This document shows, piece after piece, positions 8,424-17,671 of a stretch of 64,000 nt of DNA. The DNA is from Roseomonas populi. Its GTDB lineage: Bacteria > Pseudomonadota > Alphaproteobacteria > Acetobacterales > Acetobacteraceae. Under the pieces are notes generated by a model. That model was not told the DNA's origin. It did not search any database and saw nothing but the letters and a program-made list of their open reading frames with translations. The stretch is from the NCBI RefSeq assembly GCF_024594815.1, contig NZ_JANJOU010000009.1, forward strand, positions 62,001-126,000. The letters run 5' to 3'. The stretch's first letter is position 1. The number at the start of each line of letters is the position of its first letter. The position numbers and the translations under genes are program-made.

Positions 8424-9398
8424 TTGGCGGGGCTGAGGCACAGGCGGATCGGCCGCCGCGCGGCCCTGGCCACGTTGACGGGCGCGGCCGCCTGCGCAGG
8501 GCGGCCGGGGCTGCTGAGCTACCCCGTCCCTCTGCCGCCGGAGCGCCCAAACCTGCCGCTGCGCCCGCTGGGCGTGCTGCGGATCGACGCAGGCCAACTC
8601 GGCGCCGACGGGCTCTCTGGCCTTCATGTCGGCCCGGACCTGACCCTCACCACGGTCTCCGACCGCAGCCGCTGGGCCCGGGCCCGGCTGGTCCTGGCCG
8701 CGGACGGCACGCCGCTGGGGCTGGAGGCGGCGCGGTCCGGCCCGCTGCGCGACACGGCCGGCCGCGCCATGCCCCGCGAGATGGTGGGCGATGCCGAAAG
8801 CCTCGCCCGCCTGCCCGATGGCACCTGGCTCGTCGGGTACGAGCGGGAGCACCGCATCTGGCGCTACCGCGACCTCGATTCAGCCGCCGAGCCGATGCAG
8901 AACCCGCCGGGCATCGAGGCGGCGGCCGCTAACGGCTCGCTGGAGGCCGTGGGCGTGCTGGCGGACGGGCGCTGGCTGGTCATAGCCGAGAGCCTGCCTC
9001 CCTCGGAGGAGGATCCCGGCGCCCGCATGGCCTGGATCGGCGGCCCCGGGCGGTGGCACCGTTTCGCCTACCGCCCGCGCCCCTGGCATAACCCCAGCGA
9101 CCTCTGCCCCCTGCCGGATGGCGGCGCGCTGGTGCTGGAGCGGCACTTCACCTGGACCGAGGGCTTCAGTGCAAGCATCGCGCGCCTGCCGCCTCCTCCG
9201 GCCGCGCCCACCCTGCTGCAGGGAACCGAGGTGGCGCAGCTCGAACCGCCCCTGCCCAGCGATAACTGGGAGGGGATCAGCGCCTTCCGCCACAACGGCC
9301 GGGACCTCGTGGCCGTGATCTCGGACGACAACCAGATGGTTCCCCTGCAGCGAACGCTGCTGATGGTGCTCGGCTGGGCCGATCAGGCCGCCGCCTGA
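8424..9398 (+). CDS. Exported esterase-like activity of phytase family protein
   Basis: The 324-aa product starts at a TTG and has an N-terminus with twin arginines (RRIGRRAALATLTGAAACAG) that looks like a Tat-type export signal. A cysteine near its end may be a lipid attachment site. The body has repeated beta-propeller-like strands with the phytase-like esterase family pattern: GLSGLHVGPDLTLTTVSDRSRW, DAESLARLPDGTWLVGYER, SLPPSEEDPG, DNWEGISAF and LVAVISDDN. It is probably a periplasmic phosphoesterase of unknown substrate. It follows cobT by 25 bp. Its 3' end overlaps the convergent kinase-like gene by 16 bp. Confidence 0.8.
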   Translation: MAGLRHRRIGRRAALATLTGAAACAGRPGLLSYPVPLPPERPNLPLRPLGVLRIDAGQLGADGLSGLHVGPDLTLTTVSDRSRWARARLVLAADGTPLGLEAARSGPLRDTAGRAMPREMVGDAESLARLPDGTWLVGYEREHRIWRYRDLDSAAEPMQNPPGIEAAAANGSLEAVGVLADGRWLVIAESLPPSEEDPGARMAWIGGPGRWHRFAYRPRPWHNPSDLCPLPDGGALVLERHFTWTEGFSASIARLPPPPAAPTLLQGTEVAQLEPPLPSDNWEGISAFRHNGRDLVAVISDDNQMVPLQRTLLMVLGWADQAAA

Positions 9399-10147
9399 CC
9401 CTCCAGCACCCTCGCGCGGGGTAGGGTCAGCCAGGTGCGCGCGCCGATACCGGGCGCGGCTTCCAGCGTCAGCTCCCCGCCATGCGCCCGCATCAGCTCC
9501 CGCGCGGCGGAGAGGCCGAGGGAGAGGCCCCGCGTCCCCTCCCCGCCCGAAAGGTCTTCCCGGGGGAATCCGGCGCCCTCATCCTCGATCACCAGCGCCA
9601 CCGTCTCCGCCGCGCGGACGAGGCGCAGCGCGATCCGGTCCCCGGCCCGGGTCTCCCGCGCCGCCCGGGCCAGGGACTGGGAGAGGACGCGGCCCAGGGC
9701 ACGGCGATCCGCCAGCACCGTCAGTTCCTCGGCCTCCGGCGCCACGTGCCAGCAGCGGGCCCCCTCGCCGAGGGAGAGGCTGACGCTCCCCACCGCTTCC
9801 CGCAGCAGCGGACCAAGGGGAAGGCGGCACTCCTTGAGGCTGCGGGGGCCCGGCGCGGCGGCAAGATGGTCCGCCACCTCGTCCGCGAGCGTGAGCAGGC
9901 GGCGCCCCTCCGCCTCGGCGCCGGGCACCAGTTCCTGGGGCATCCGGGCAGCGAGGCCGAGCAGCGTGAGCCCGGAGGCCTCGAGCTCCCGCGCGACGAG
10001 GCCGAGGGAGCGGCCCCGCGCGTCCAATCGCAGCGCCGCCTGGGCCTCCCGCGCCTCGGCGCTCCAGGCGCGCTCCAGCAGCCGCCAGGCGAGGATGGCG
10101 AGGGCCGGCACGGCGCCGGCCGCGAGGATGATGGTGGGAATATCCAT
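9383..10147 (-). CDS. Membrane-anchored histidine kinase-like ATPase, degenerate
   Basis: The 254-aa product has one N-terminal membrane helix (PTIILAAGAVPALAILAW), a helical dimerisation-like region (about 30-95), and a GHKL ATPase domain with G1 box EDEGAGFP and G2 box GLSLGLSAARELMRAHGG. Two key features are missing. No histidine stands in an H-box context: the LVARELEASG segment has no His. The N-box reads VLSQSLARAARET without the Mg-coordinating Asn. It may therefore be a pseudokinase or a divergent sensor. No response regulator is adjacent. ATG 10147 is chosen because it begins the membrane helix. Confidence 0.7.
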   Translation of the reverse strand: MDIPTIILAAGAVPALAILAWRLLERAWSAEAREAQAALRLDARGRSLGLVARELEASGLTLLGLAARMPQELVPGAEAEGRRLLTLADEVADHLAAAPGPRSLKECRLPLGPLLREAVGSVSLSLGEGARCWHVAPEAEELTVLADRRALGRVLSQSLARAARETRAGDRIALRLVRAAETVALVIEDEGAGFPREDLSGGEGTRGLSLGLSAARELMRAHGGELTLEAAPGIGARTWLTLPRARVLEGQAAA

Positions 10148-10273
10148 GCCGGAAGGCTGGCATGGCGGCCCTGCCGTCCGGTTAACGCCCCTGCCCCGAT
10201 GGACGGCAGGGCGGACACCGGACATGACAACGGCGCGAGGGAGATCCCCCGCGCCGCGAAACGTCATACCCTC

Positions 10274-10289
10274 AGGCGGAAAGCCGCCT
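10274..10289 (-). terminator. Short hairpin directly after rpmB
   Basis: An inverted repeat AGGCGG / CCGCCT with a 4-nt loop lies at the rpmB stop codon. On the minus strand no clear U-tract follows, so it is a weak candidate for a terminator or 3'-end stabiliser. Confidence 0.3.
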
Positions 10290-10585
10290 CAGGCGGCGGC
10301 CTTCTTCGCCTGCGCCTTCTCGATGCGGCGCTTCAGCACCTTCGCCTCGACCGTCAGCGCGCGGTCCGGCGTGCCGAGCAGGAAGGAGTCCAGGCCGCCA
10401 TTGTGCTCAACCGTGCGGATGCCGCGGGTGGAGAGGCGAAGCTGGATGGAGGTGCCCAGCACGTCCGAGAAGAAGGAGGTGTGCTGGAGGTTCGGCAGGA
10501 AGCGCCGGCGGGACTTGTTGTTGGCGTGGCTGACGTTGTTGCCCGTCAGGACGCCCTTGCCGGTGATGCCGCAGCGGCGGGACAT
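10289..10585 (-). CDS. rpmB: 50S ribosomal protein L28
   Basis: The 98-aa product starts [24 protein letters not shown], the L28 signature, and continues [31 protein letters not shown] and a Lys/Ala-rich tail. It is a structural component of the large ribosomal subunit. The in-frame start 48 bp upstream is discounted because L28 begins at MSRRC. The length is slightly longer than the enterobacterial protein, as is normal in alphaproteobacteria. Confidence 0.97.
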   Translation of the reverse strand: MSRRCGITGKGVLTGNNVSHANNKSRRRFLPNLQHTSFFSDVLGTSIQLRLSTRGIRTVEHNGGLDSFLLGTPDRALTVEAKVLKRRIEKAQAKKAAA

Positions 10586-10720
10586 GGTGGAAACCCCTGG
10601 GTCTTCGGGCCGCGCGGCCATGCGGAAGGGCACGGGGCACGGGTTTGTGTTCGGATAAGAGGGGCGCGTATGGCCTCCGGGCGCCCCGGAGTCAACCCCG
10701 ACGGAAAAAGGCGTGGCAGG

Positions 10721-10975
10721 TCAGGAGACGGGCTTCTCGGCCCGCATGGCCTGCAACTCCCCGCTCTCGACGGAGCCGAGGGCGCTGCGGAGGACGTTGG
10801 CGATCGCCTTGTCGTCCATTTCCCGCGCCATCAGCCCCAGCGCGCCGCCCAGCAGGGCGGAGGCGATGGAGATCGGGGCGATGCCCTGCTCCATCATGTA
10901 TTCGATGGCCTTGTCGGTCACCGAGCCGGCGTGGCTCAGGTCTTCCGGGGCCATTCCCTTCGGATCCAGGGACAT
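10721..10975 (-). CDS. Hypothetical protein, 84 aa
   Basis: This is a short helical protein, MSLDPKGMAPEDLSHAGSVT to AMRAEKPVS. The central stretch PISIASALLGGALGLMAREM could be an amphipathic or membrane-associated helix; the rest is soluble and acidic. No family is recognised. It lies between the Atm1-type exporter (116 bp) and rpmB (135 bp), all on the minus strand. Codon use matches its neighbours. Confidence 0.55.
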   Translation of the reverse strand: MSLDPKGMAPEDLSHAGSVTDKAIEYMMEQGIAPISIASALLGGALGLMAREMDDKAIANVLRSALGSVESGELQAMRAEKPVS

Positions 10976-11091
10976 TCCCGGGCACTCCTATCAAATGTTG
11001 CCCCCAGATGGTCAGCGGGGGGCGGAAGGGTAAGACCCGGGCGGTATAACCGCCCGGGCCGGTGGGGGAAGGGCCAAACGCCCCGCTGGGC

Positions 11092-12972
11092 TCAGCCCGG
11101 GCTGGGAACGGGCGCGGCATCCTCCCGCGTCGCGGCCGCCGCCTCGGCCAGGGCCACGGCCTGGGCCTGTCGGCGCCACATGCCGGCATAGATGCCCTCG
11201 GCCGCAACGAGCTGGGCATGGGTGCCGCGCTCGGCGATCCGGCCATCGGCGAGGACGATGATCTCGTCCGCCTCCACCACGGTGGAGAGGCGGTGGGCGA
11301 TCACCAGCGTGGTCCGGCCCCGCGCCACGCCGCGCAGGGCGGACTGGATCTCCTGCTCCGTGCGCGTGTCCAGCGCGCTCGTCGCCTCGTCCAGGATCAG
11401 GATCCGCGGGTCCTTCAGGATGGTGCGGGCGATGGCCACGCGCTGCTTCTCGCCGCCCGAGAGCTTCAGCCCGCGCTCGCCCACCCGGGTCTGGTAGCCC
11501 TCCGGCAGGCGCATGACGAAGTCGTGCACCTGGGCCAGCCTCGCCGCCTGCTCGATCTCCTCCTGGCTGGCGCCGGGGCGGCCATAGGCGATGTTGTAGG
11601 CGATGGTGTCGTTGAACAGCACCGTGTCCTGCGGCACCACGCCGATCGCGGCCCGCACGCTCTCCTGCGTCACGTCGCGGATGTCGGCGCCGTCGATCAT
11701 CACGCGCCCGTCCCACACGTCGTAGAAGCGGAACATCAGGCGGGAGATGGTGGACTTGCCCGCCCCCGTGGGCCCGACGATGGCGAGCATCCGGCCCGGC
11801 GGCACGGTGAAGCTCACGCCGTGCAGGATCTCCCGGTTGCGGCCATAGCCGAAGCGCACATCCTCGAAGCGCACCTCGCCGCGGCCGGGCGGCAGGGCGG
11901 GGGCGCCGGGGCGGTCGGACACCTCGCGGGCCTCCCGCATCAGGGTGAACATGGCCTCCATGTCCACCAGCCCCTGCTTCATCTCGCGATAGACGAAGCC
12001 CAGGAAGTTCAGCGGCAGGTAGAGCTGGATGAGGTAGGTGTTCACCAGCACGAAGTCGCCGACCGTCATCGTGCCGCGCGCGACACCCTGGGCCGCCATG
12101 AGCATCACGGCGGTCAGGCCGATGGCGATGATCGCCGCTTGGCCGATGTTCAGCCAGTTCAGCGACACCTCGGATTGGATGTAGGACTGCTCGTAGCGAG
12201 AGAGGGAGGCGTCGTAGCGCCGCTCCTCGTGCCGCTCGTTCCCGAAATACTTTACCGTCTCGTAGTTCAGCAGGCTGTCGATGGCCCGCGTGTTCGCCTC
12301 CTGGTCCGTCTCGTTCATCTTCCGGCGGAACTGCAGGCGCCAGTTGGTGAAGACGAGGGTGAAGGCGACGTAAAGGGCGATGGTGCCGAGGGTGACGGCC
12401 GCGAAGGAGAAGCTGAACATCCGCCACAGGATCACCGCGACCAGCAGGATCTCCACGATGGTGGGGATGATGTTGAACAGCATGAAGTCGAGGACAAAGT
12501 TGATCCCCCGCGTCCCCCGCTCGATCACGCGGGAGAGGCCGCCCGTCTGCCGGTCCAGGTGGAACCGCAGGGACAGGGCGTGCATGTGGGTGAAGACCTG
12601 CAGCGCGATCCGCCGGCCCGCCCGGGCCTGCACCTTCGTGAACACCGCGTCCCGCAGCTCCCCGAAGGCCGAGGAGGCGATGCGCAGCAGGCCGTAGCCC
12701 ACCACCAGCGCCACCGGCACGGCCATGATCGCCCCGGCCGTGGCTGCCCCCTGCCCGACATGCGGCGTCAGCGCGTCCACCGCCCGGGCATAGGCCATGG
12801 GCACGAGGATGTTGGCGACCTTCGCCGCCAGCAGCAGCGCCAGGGCGGCCACGACGCGCACGCGCAGCCCCGTCTCCCCCTTCGGCCAGAGATAGGGGGC
12901 AAGGCTCTTCAGCGTCTGCCAGGTGCCGCGCGGCGCGGCGGGCGGACTGGGAGGGACCATGGAATCAGGCAC
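11092..12972 (-). CDS. ABC exporter of the Atm1/heavy-metal type (fused permease-ATPase)
   Basis: The 626-aa half-transporter has an N-terminal six-helix membrane domain (about 35-330) and a C-terminal nucleotide-binding domain. The latter shows Walker A GPTGAGKST (about 400), signature LSGGEKQRVA (about 500), and Walker B ILILDEATSALD (about 525) followed by the H-loop IAHRLST. Sequence such as NFVLDFMLFNIIPTIVEI and NWLNIGQAAIIAIGLT resembles mitochondrial Atm1 and its bacterial relatives, which export glutathione-linked sulfur or metal species. It works as a homodimer in the inner membrane. An in-frame ATG four codons in is an alternative start. Confidence 0.92.
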   Translation of the reverse strand: MPDSMVPPSPPAAPRGTWQTLKSLAPYLWPKGETGLRVRVVAALALLLAAKVANILVPMAYARAVDALTPHVGQGAATAGAIMAVPVALVVGYGLLRIASSAFGELRDAVFTKVQARAGRRIALQVFTHMHALSLRFHLDRQTGGLSRVIERGTRGINFVLDFMLFNIIPTIVEILLVAVILWRMFSFSFAAVTLGTIALYVAFTLVFTNWRLQFRRKMNETDQEANTRAIDSLLNYETVKYFGNERHEERRYDASLSRYEQSYIQSEVSLNWLNIGQAAIIAIGLTAVMLMAAQGVARGTMTVGDFVLVNTYLIQLYLPLNFLGFVYREMKQGLVDMEAMFTLMREAREVSDRPGAPALPPGRGEVRFEDVRFGYGRNREILHGVSFTVPPGRMLAIVGPTGAGKSTISRLMFRFYDVWDGRVMIDGADIRDVTQESVRAAIGVVPQDTVLFNDTIAYNIAYGRPGASQEEIEQAARLAQVHDFVMRLPEGYQTRVGERGLKLSGGEKQRVAIARTILKDPRILILDEATSALDTRTEQEIQSALRGVARGRTTLVIAHRLSTVVEADEIIVLADGRIAERGTHAQLVAAEGIYAGMWRRQAQAVALAEAAAATREDAAPVPSPG

Positions 12973-13187
12973 GCGGGAACTCCGGGGCGCGGGCCGCGGG
13001 GGCAGGCTCGGGCGGCCCCGCAGGTCTCAGCCTGGGGGCCGGCGGCGCGCCGGGGCGGTCCGGTATGGCGGTGCCGACCCGTGCGGGTGGCGTTCACGGA
13101 AGGAGATGGGGCCTTCCCTCGCCGGACGCCAGCCGCAGAGTTGCATGCGGGGGTGCCGGATCACGCGGGGCAGGGCAGGATGGACGC

Positions 13188-14033
13188 ATGAACCCCTTCG
13201 CCCGGCACATCGCGGCCTGCAACAACATCCCCTCCCCCGCTGGCTACCTGCCCTTCCGAATCGGAGATGAGCAGGTGGGCTGGCTGGATGCCGAGGCCGC
13301 CCGTGCCCTCACCTTCCTGCCGAAGCTCGTCCATTTCGGGCCGGAGGGCGTCTCCCTCGCCGCCGGCCTGCGGGGCGTGGCCGCCCGCACCGGCGCCCTG
13401 GCGGAAATCGCCCAGGCCCTGGCGAAGTCCGGCTTCGGCCGCATCCGGGGGGAGGAGTTCGACGTGCGCGCCCATCCCGCCGGCCCGGTGCTGGCCACGG
13501 TGGACCGCGGCGTGCTGCCGGCCATGGGCATCGTCAGCCAGGGCGTCCACGTGAACGGGCTGGTGCGCCGGCCGGATGGGCTGCACCTCTGGGTGGGCTG
13601 GCGGGCCAAGGACAAGGCGATCGCGCCGGGCAAGCTGGACAACGTGGTGGCCGGCGGCATCCCCGCCGGGCTGGACCCGGACCGCTGCCTGGCCAAGGAG
13701 GCGGAGGAGGAGGCCTCCATCCCCGCCTCGCTGGCGGTGAAGGCTCGCTTTGTCGGCCGCGTCTCCTACGTGATGCGGACCGAGGAGGGGATGCGGCGGG
13801 ACATCCTGAACCTCTTTGACCTCGACATGCCCGAGGACGTGATCCCGGAGCCCAATGACGACGAGGTCGAGCGGTTCGAGCTGTGGCCGGTCCAGAAGGT
13901 GCTGGAGAGGGTACGGGACACGGACGACGTGAAGTTCAACGTGAACCTCGTCCTCATCGACCTCTTCATCCGGGAAGGTCTGGTGGAGGACCCGGATGGG
14001 GTGCTGCGGGCGGGGCTGGACCAACTCGGGTGA
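13188..14033 (+). CDS. NUDIX hydrolase with N-terminal DUF4743-type domain
   Basis: The 281-aa product has an N-terminal domain (FARHIAACNNIPSPAGYLPF) like that of plant and bacterial Nudix proteins related to thiamine pyrophosphate hydrolases. The Nudix box follows: GGIPAGLDPDRCLAKEAEEEASI, cut short of the full consensus but with the essential glutamates. Family members hydrolyse nucleoside or thiamine diphosphates linked to another moiety; the exact substrate is not clear. ATG 13188 starts the conserved N-terminus. The stop overlaps the GTG of the VOC gene by 4 bp. Confidence 0.85.
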   Translation: MNPFARHIAACNNIPSPAGYLPFRIGDEQVGWLDAEAARALTFLPKLVHFGPEGVSLAAGLRGVAARTGALAEIAQALAKSGFGRIRGEEFDVRAHPAGPVLATVDRGVLPAMGIVSQGVHVNGLVRRPDGLHLWVGWRAKDKAIAPGKLDNVVAGGIPAGLDPDRCLAKEAEEEASIPASLAVKARFVGRVSYVMRTEEGMRRDILNLFDLDMPEDVIPEPNDDEVERFELWPVQKVLERVRDTDDVKFNVNLVLIDLFIREGLVEDPDGVLRAGLDQLG

Positions 14034-14671
14034 CGCTCCTTCTCGATCACCTCGTGGTCGTCGCGCCCGGCCTGGAGGAGGGCGTGGCGCATGTCCGGGA
14101 GTGCCTGGGGATCGAGATGGCACCGGGCGGCGCGCATCCGGAGATGGGCACCCATAACCGCCTGCTCCGCCTCGGCGAGGACGCCTTCCTGGAGGTGATC
14201 GCCATCGATCCCACGGCCCCCGCCCCCGGGCGCCCGCGCTGGTTCGGGCTGGACGACACCGCCGCCCGGCGCGCCGACTGGGAGGAGGGGCGCCGCCTTC
14301 GTGCCTGGGTCGCCCGCACCGGCGATCTCGATCCTTTGCTGGCGCGTCGCGGGGCGCTGCTGGGGGAAGCCGTCTCCGTCTCGCGGGGCGACCGGCGCTG
14401 GCGCTTCGCGCTGCGGCCCGATGGCGCCCTTCCGGCCGGTGGCGCCCTGCCCTGCATCATTGATTGGGGCTCGCGCGGCTGCCCGGCGCCGGCCATGCCG
14501 GACCAGGGGGCGCGGCTGGCTTCCTTCACCCTCGACCACCCCGATCCCGCGAGCGTGCGTGACCTCCACCAGGGTATCGGCCTGAGCGGCGCACCGCTTC
14601 TGCGGCCCGGGCCCGGGCCTCGCCTCCAGGCCGTCATCGACACGCCCGCTGGCCCGCGGACGCTCTTCTGA
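14030..14671 (+). CDS. VOC/glyoxalase-like domain protein
   Basis: The 213-aa product begins with GTG in a GTGA overlap with the NUDIX gene. The N-terminus LLLDHLVVVAPGLEEGVAHV, followed by the GTHNRLLRLGEDAFLEVIAI strand, is the glyoxalase-like (VOC superfamily) fold. The likely metal ligands are the His of LDHLV and the Glu of FLEVIA. A second half ends with HPDPASVRDLH and VIDTPAGPRTLF. Such proteins are often metal-dependent enzymes or antibiotic-binding proteins; no substrate can be assigned. It is translationally coupled to the NUDIX gene. Confidence 0.8.
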   Translation: MTLLLDHLVVVAPGLEEGVAHVRECLGIEMAPGGAHPEMGTHNRLLRLGEDAFLEVIAIDPTAPAPGRPRWFGLDDTAARRADWEEGRRLRAWVARTGDLDPLLARRGALLGEAVSVSRGDRRWRFALRPDGALPAGGALPCIIDWGSRGCPAPAMPDQGARLASFTLDHPDPASVRDLHQGIGLSGAPLLRPGPGPRLQAVIDTPAGPRTLF

Positions 14672-14710
14672 TCGCCACACCAGGGAAGGCCGCCGCCATC
14701 CCTGCCGGTG

Positions 14711-15445
14711 TCAGACGTGCTGCCCGCCGTTGATGTGGATCTCCGCCCCGTTCACGTAGGAGGAGGCCGGGGAGCAGAGGAACAGGATCGTCTCCGCCAC
14801 CTCCTCCGCCGTGCCCAGCCGCCGCATGGGGATCTGCCGCTCCACAATGTCTTCCGTGCCGGGGGAGAGGATGGCCGTGTCGATCTCCCCGGGGGCGATG
14901 GCGTTCACCCGGATCCCGTGGGCGCCGAACTCATAGGCCAGCTCCCGTGTCAGCGCCGCCGCCGCGGCCTTGGAGCAGGCATAGGCGGCCCCCGCGAAGG
15001 GATGCACCCGCGATCCCACGATGGAGGTGACGTTCACGATGCTGCCGCCCCCGGCCTTCAACTCGGGGAACAGCCCGCGCGCCAGGGCGGCGGTGGAGAA
15101 GAGGTTCACGTTGAACACGGTGGTCCAGGCCGCGTGGTCCGTGTCCAGCGCTCCCAGCCGGGAGCCGCCCTCCCCCTTCGGCGAGATGCCGGCATTGTTC
15201 ACCAGGGCGTGCAGCTTTCCCTCGGGCAGGCGGGAACGGACATCCTCGATCATCACCTGGACCTGGGCGGGGTCGGACAGGTCGGCCTGGATATGCCCCC
15301 AGCGGGCACCCGGCCAGCGGCACTCCTCCGAGAAGGGCTGGCGGGAGACGGTGAGGATGCGCCACCCCTCCCCCTGGAAGCGCTTCACCGTGGCGTGGCC
15401 GATGCCCCGGCTAGCGCCGGTCAGCAGCATGATCCTGGCGCTCAT
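14711..15445 (-). CDS. Short-chain dehydrogenase/reductase
   Basis: The 244-aa classical SDR has the cofactor motif TGASRGIG (residues 9-16), NNAG in HALVNNAGIS, catalytic Ser in NVTSIVGS and YACSK (Tyr-x-x-x-Lys), and the PG motif in AIAPGEIDT. It is a cytosolic NAD(P)-dependent oxidoreductase, substrate unknown. It is convergent with the VOC gene and divergent from the MFS gene, so it probably has its own promoter. Confidence 0.92.
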   Translation of the reverse strand: MSARIMLLTGASRGIGHATVKRFQGEGWRILTVSRQPFSEECRWPGARWGHIQADLSDPAQVQVMIEDVRSRLPEGKLHALVNNAGISPKGEGGSRLGALDTDHAAWTTVFNVNLFSTAALARGLFPELKAGGGSIVNVTSIVGSRVHPFAGAAYACSKAAAAALTRELAYEFGAHGIRVNAIAPGEIDTAILSPGTEDIVERQIPMRRLGTAEEVAETILFLCSPASSYVNGAEIHINGGQHV

Positions 15446-15564
15446 CGCGGTGCTCCGGCGGGGTCCTCACCCTCATGCGACGCCCCGGCGCCCCGGCGCA
15501 AGCGGCGGCATTGCGGCGCAACGGGCGGGGGGCGCGGCCCGCGCAGATCGGGCACGGGGGACCC

Positions 15565-16782
15565 ATGCCGAACGCCGTCCGCCGCCTCGCCCTCTCCAAC
15601 CTCGCCGCCCAGGCGTCCGAACAGGTCGCGCTGGCGGCCGCGCCGCTGGTGGCGGTGCTCGCCCTCGGCGCGGGGGCCGAGGAGACGGGCTGGCTCCAGG
15701 CCGCCCAGACCCTGCCCTTCCTGCTGCTGGCCCTGCCCGCCGGCGTGCTGGCCGACCGCGCCTCCCGCCTGCGCCTGATGATCGGGGCAGAGGCGCTCCG
15801 GGCCGCGGCCCTGCTCGCCATCCTCGCTCTCGCGGGCACGGGGCATCTCGGCCTGGCCGGGCTGGCCGCACTCGGCGCCCTCGGGGCGGCGGGCACGGTG
15901 GCGCAGGGCGTTGCGGCGCCCGCCATCCTGCCGGCCCTGGTGCCGCGGGCGGGGCTGGCCATGGCGAACCGGTCCCTGGAACTCGGCCGCAGCCTCGCCT
16001 TCGCGGCGGGCCCGGCTCTCGGCGGGGCGCTGATCGGGTGGCTGGGAACCGGTCCGGCCTACGGGCTGGCGATCGGGCTCTCCCTGATCGCCATGGCGCC
16101 CCTGGCCGGGCTGAAGGAGCCGCCCCGCGCGGCCCCCGCCCGCCGCCACCCCGCGCGGGAACTGCGGGAGGGTGTCGGCTTCGTGCTCCTCCATCCCCTG
16201 CTTCGGCCCATCCTCGCCACGGCGGTGCTGTTCAACACGGCCTGGTTCGTCCTGCAGGCCGGGTTCGTGGTCCATGCCGTGCGGAACCTCGGCCTCTCCG
16301 CGGCGGGGGTGGGGTTCACGCTCGGTCTCTTCGGCGCCGGGATGGTGGCGGGGGCGCTGGCCTCGCCCTGGCTCGCGGCGCGGGCACCGCTGGGGGCGCT
16401 GATCGTGGTGGGGCCCCTCTCGGCCCTGCTGGCGTCCCTGCTGATGCTGGCCACCGCCGCCCTGCCCTCCCCGGCCCTGGCCGGGGTGTCCCTCTTCCTC
16501 TTCGGGGCGGGGCCGGTGCTCTGGACCATCCACACCGCCGCGTTGCGGCAGGCGGTGACGCCCGGCGCGATGCTCGGCCGGGTCTCGGCCACGGTGATGA
16601 CGGCCACCTACGGCGCGCGGCCCCTGGGCGCGGCGCTCGGGGCGCTGCTGGCGGCGCGCTGGGGCGTGGAGGCCTGCCTTCTCGCCTCCACCCTCGGCTT
16701 CGCGGCGCAGGCGGCGGTGATTCTCGCCTCCCCCGCGCCGGGGTTACGAGATCTGCCGGCTAGCGCAGCGTCTCCCGCGTGA
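15565..16782 (+). CDS. MFS transporter, probable 12-helix exporter
   Basis: The 405-aa product is made of about 11-12 hydrophobic segments. The loop after helix 2 (LADRASRLRLMIG) is the conserved MFS motif A, and the pattern resembles the enterobactin/EntS-like exporter branch (LVPRAGLAMANRSLELGRSLAFAAGPALGG). It probably exports a small molecule across the inner membrane by proton antiport. ATG 15565 gives the usual short cytoplasmic N-terminus (MPNAVRRLALSN). Its last 23 bp overlap the convergent SYLF gene. Confidence 0.88.
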   Translation: MPNAVRRLALSNLAAQASEQVALAAAPLVAVLALGAGAEETGWLQAAQTLPFLLLALPAGVLADRASRLRLMIGAEALRAAALLAILALAGTGHLGLAGLAALGALGAAGTVAQGVAAPAILPALVPRAGLAMANRSLELGRSLAFAAGPALGGALIGWLGTGPAYGLAIGLSLIAMAPLAGLKEPPRAAPARRHPARELREGVGFVLLHPLLRPILATAVLFNTAWFVLQAGFVVHAVRNLGLSAAGVGFTLGLFGAGMVAGALASPWLAARAPLGALIVVGPLSALLASLLMLATAALPSPALAGVSLFLFGAGPVLWTIHTAALRQAVTPGAMLGRVSATVMTATYGARPLGAALGALLAARWGVEACLLASTLGFAAQAAVILASPAPGLRDLPASAASPA

Positions 16783-17566
16783 CCGATCCGCTCGGCGCCG
16801 GCTGCATCGGGGGCATGCCCATCTGGCCCGGGGGCGGCGCCATCATCGGCGGCGGCGCCATCCCGCCGCCCGGCGCGCTGAAGCGCATCAGCGCCGCGCG
16901 CAGCGAATCGGCCGCCGGGTTATGGGCGGCCATGTCGATCACGATGTTCCGGGAGGCGACGGACCGTCCGTAATACCCGGTGTTGAAATCGTTCCGGCTG
17001 GAGAGGAGCGAGCCCTCCAGCGAGATGCCGGCGTAGAGGCCGCGCGCCCGCGCGTAGCTCACGATGTCCGCCCCCACCGCCGCGGTGGTGGCGCCCGCGA
17101 TGCCGGCGCCGATGGTCGCCACCGCGATGGCGGCGTCCGCGCCGAACTTGAACTGGCTGTCCAGCACCGCGTTCAGGCCGCGCTCGGTCAGGATGATCAT
17201 CATCACCTGCATGTCCTGCACGCCGATCTGCAGGCCGAAGCTGGCCGAACCGATGGTGTAGAAGGCCGGCGAGGACCAGGAGCCGGCGCCGTCCCGCGCC
17301 GTCAGCACGCAATCCCCGCCCTGGCCGCCGAAGAGGAAGCCGGCCCGGAAGATGCGGGGGCAGATGATCACGGCCCGGGCACGGGCCAGGGAGCCGGTGG
17401 CGTCGTGCAGAGAGTTCGGGTCTCCCTGGGTCAGCATCTCCGTCACGGTCAGGGTAGCCCTGTCCACCAGCGCCTGCTGCTCCACCGGCTGCGCCCAGGC
17501 GGCGCGCGGCAGGGCGCCGAGGGCCAGGGCGGCCAGGGCACCGAGCGCGAAGATCTTGCGGCGCAT
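16760..17566 (-). CDS. Exported SYLF (Ysc84-type) lipid-binding domain protein
   Basis: The 268-aa product has an N-terminal signal peptide ending AAWA (about residue 25). A SYLF domain follows: AVIICPRIFRAGFLFGGQGG, SSPAFYTIGSASFGLQIG, the TERGLNAVLDSQFKFGADAAIAVATIG region, and SYARARGLYAGISLEGSLL. SYLF domains bind phosphoinositides in eukaryotes; the bacterial role is unclear. The tail is Pro/Met/Gly-rich (APPPMMAPPPGQMGMPP), low complexity, and overlaps the MFS gene. Confidence 0.88.
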   Translation of the reverse strand: MRRKIFALGALAALALGALPRAAWAQPVEQQALVDRATLTVTEMLTQGDPNSLHDATGSLARARAVIICPRIFRAGFLFGGQGGDCVLTARDGAGSWSSPAFYTIGSASFGLQIGVQDMQVMMIILTERGLNAVLDSQFKFGADAAIAVATIGAGIAGATTAAVGADIVSYARARGLYAGISLEGSLLSSRNDFNTGYYGRSVASRNIVIDMAAHNPAADSLRAALMRFSAPGGGMAPPPMMAPPPGQMGMPPMQPAPSGSVTRETLR

Positions 17567-17671
17567 GAAGTTCTTCCCCCAACCCCTTGTCGCGACAGGC
17601 AGCCTATACCGCCAACCGTGGCGAGACCAGGGCGACGCCGTGTCGGCCCTTCGGAGGTTTGGCCCCCGTCC

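Noticed and set aside
6443-8473. A 676-codon open frame on the minus strand opposite cobT
   Set aside because: It is an antisense shadow created by high GC third positions in cobT; its His/Gly/Leu-rich product resembles no protein and cobT is certain.
11062-13191. A 709-codon plus-strand frame opposite the ABC exporter
   Set aside because: Composition (Arg/His/Gln/Gly) is typical of an antisense shadow and all ABC motifs are on the minus strand.
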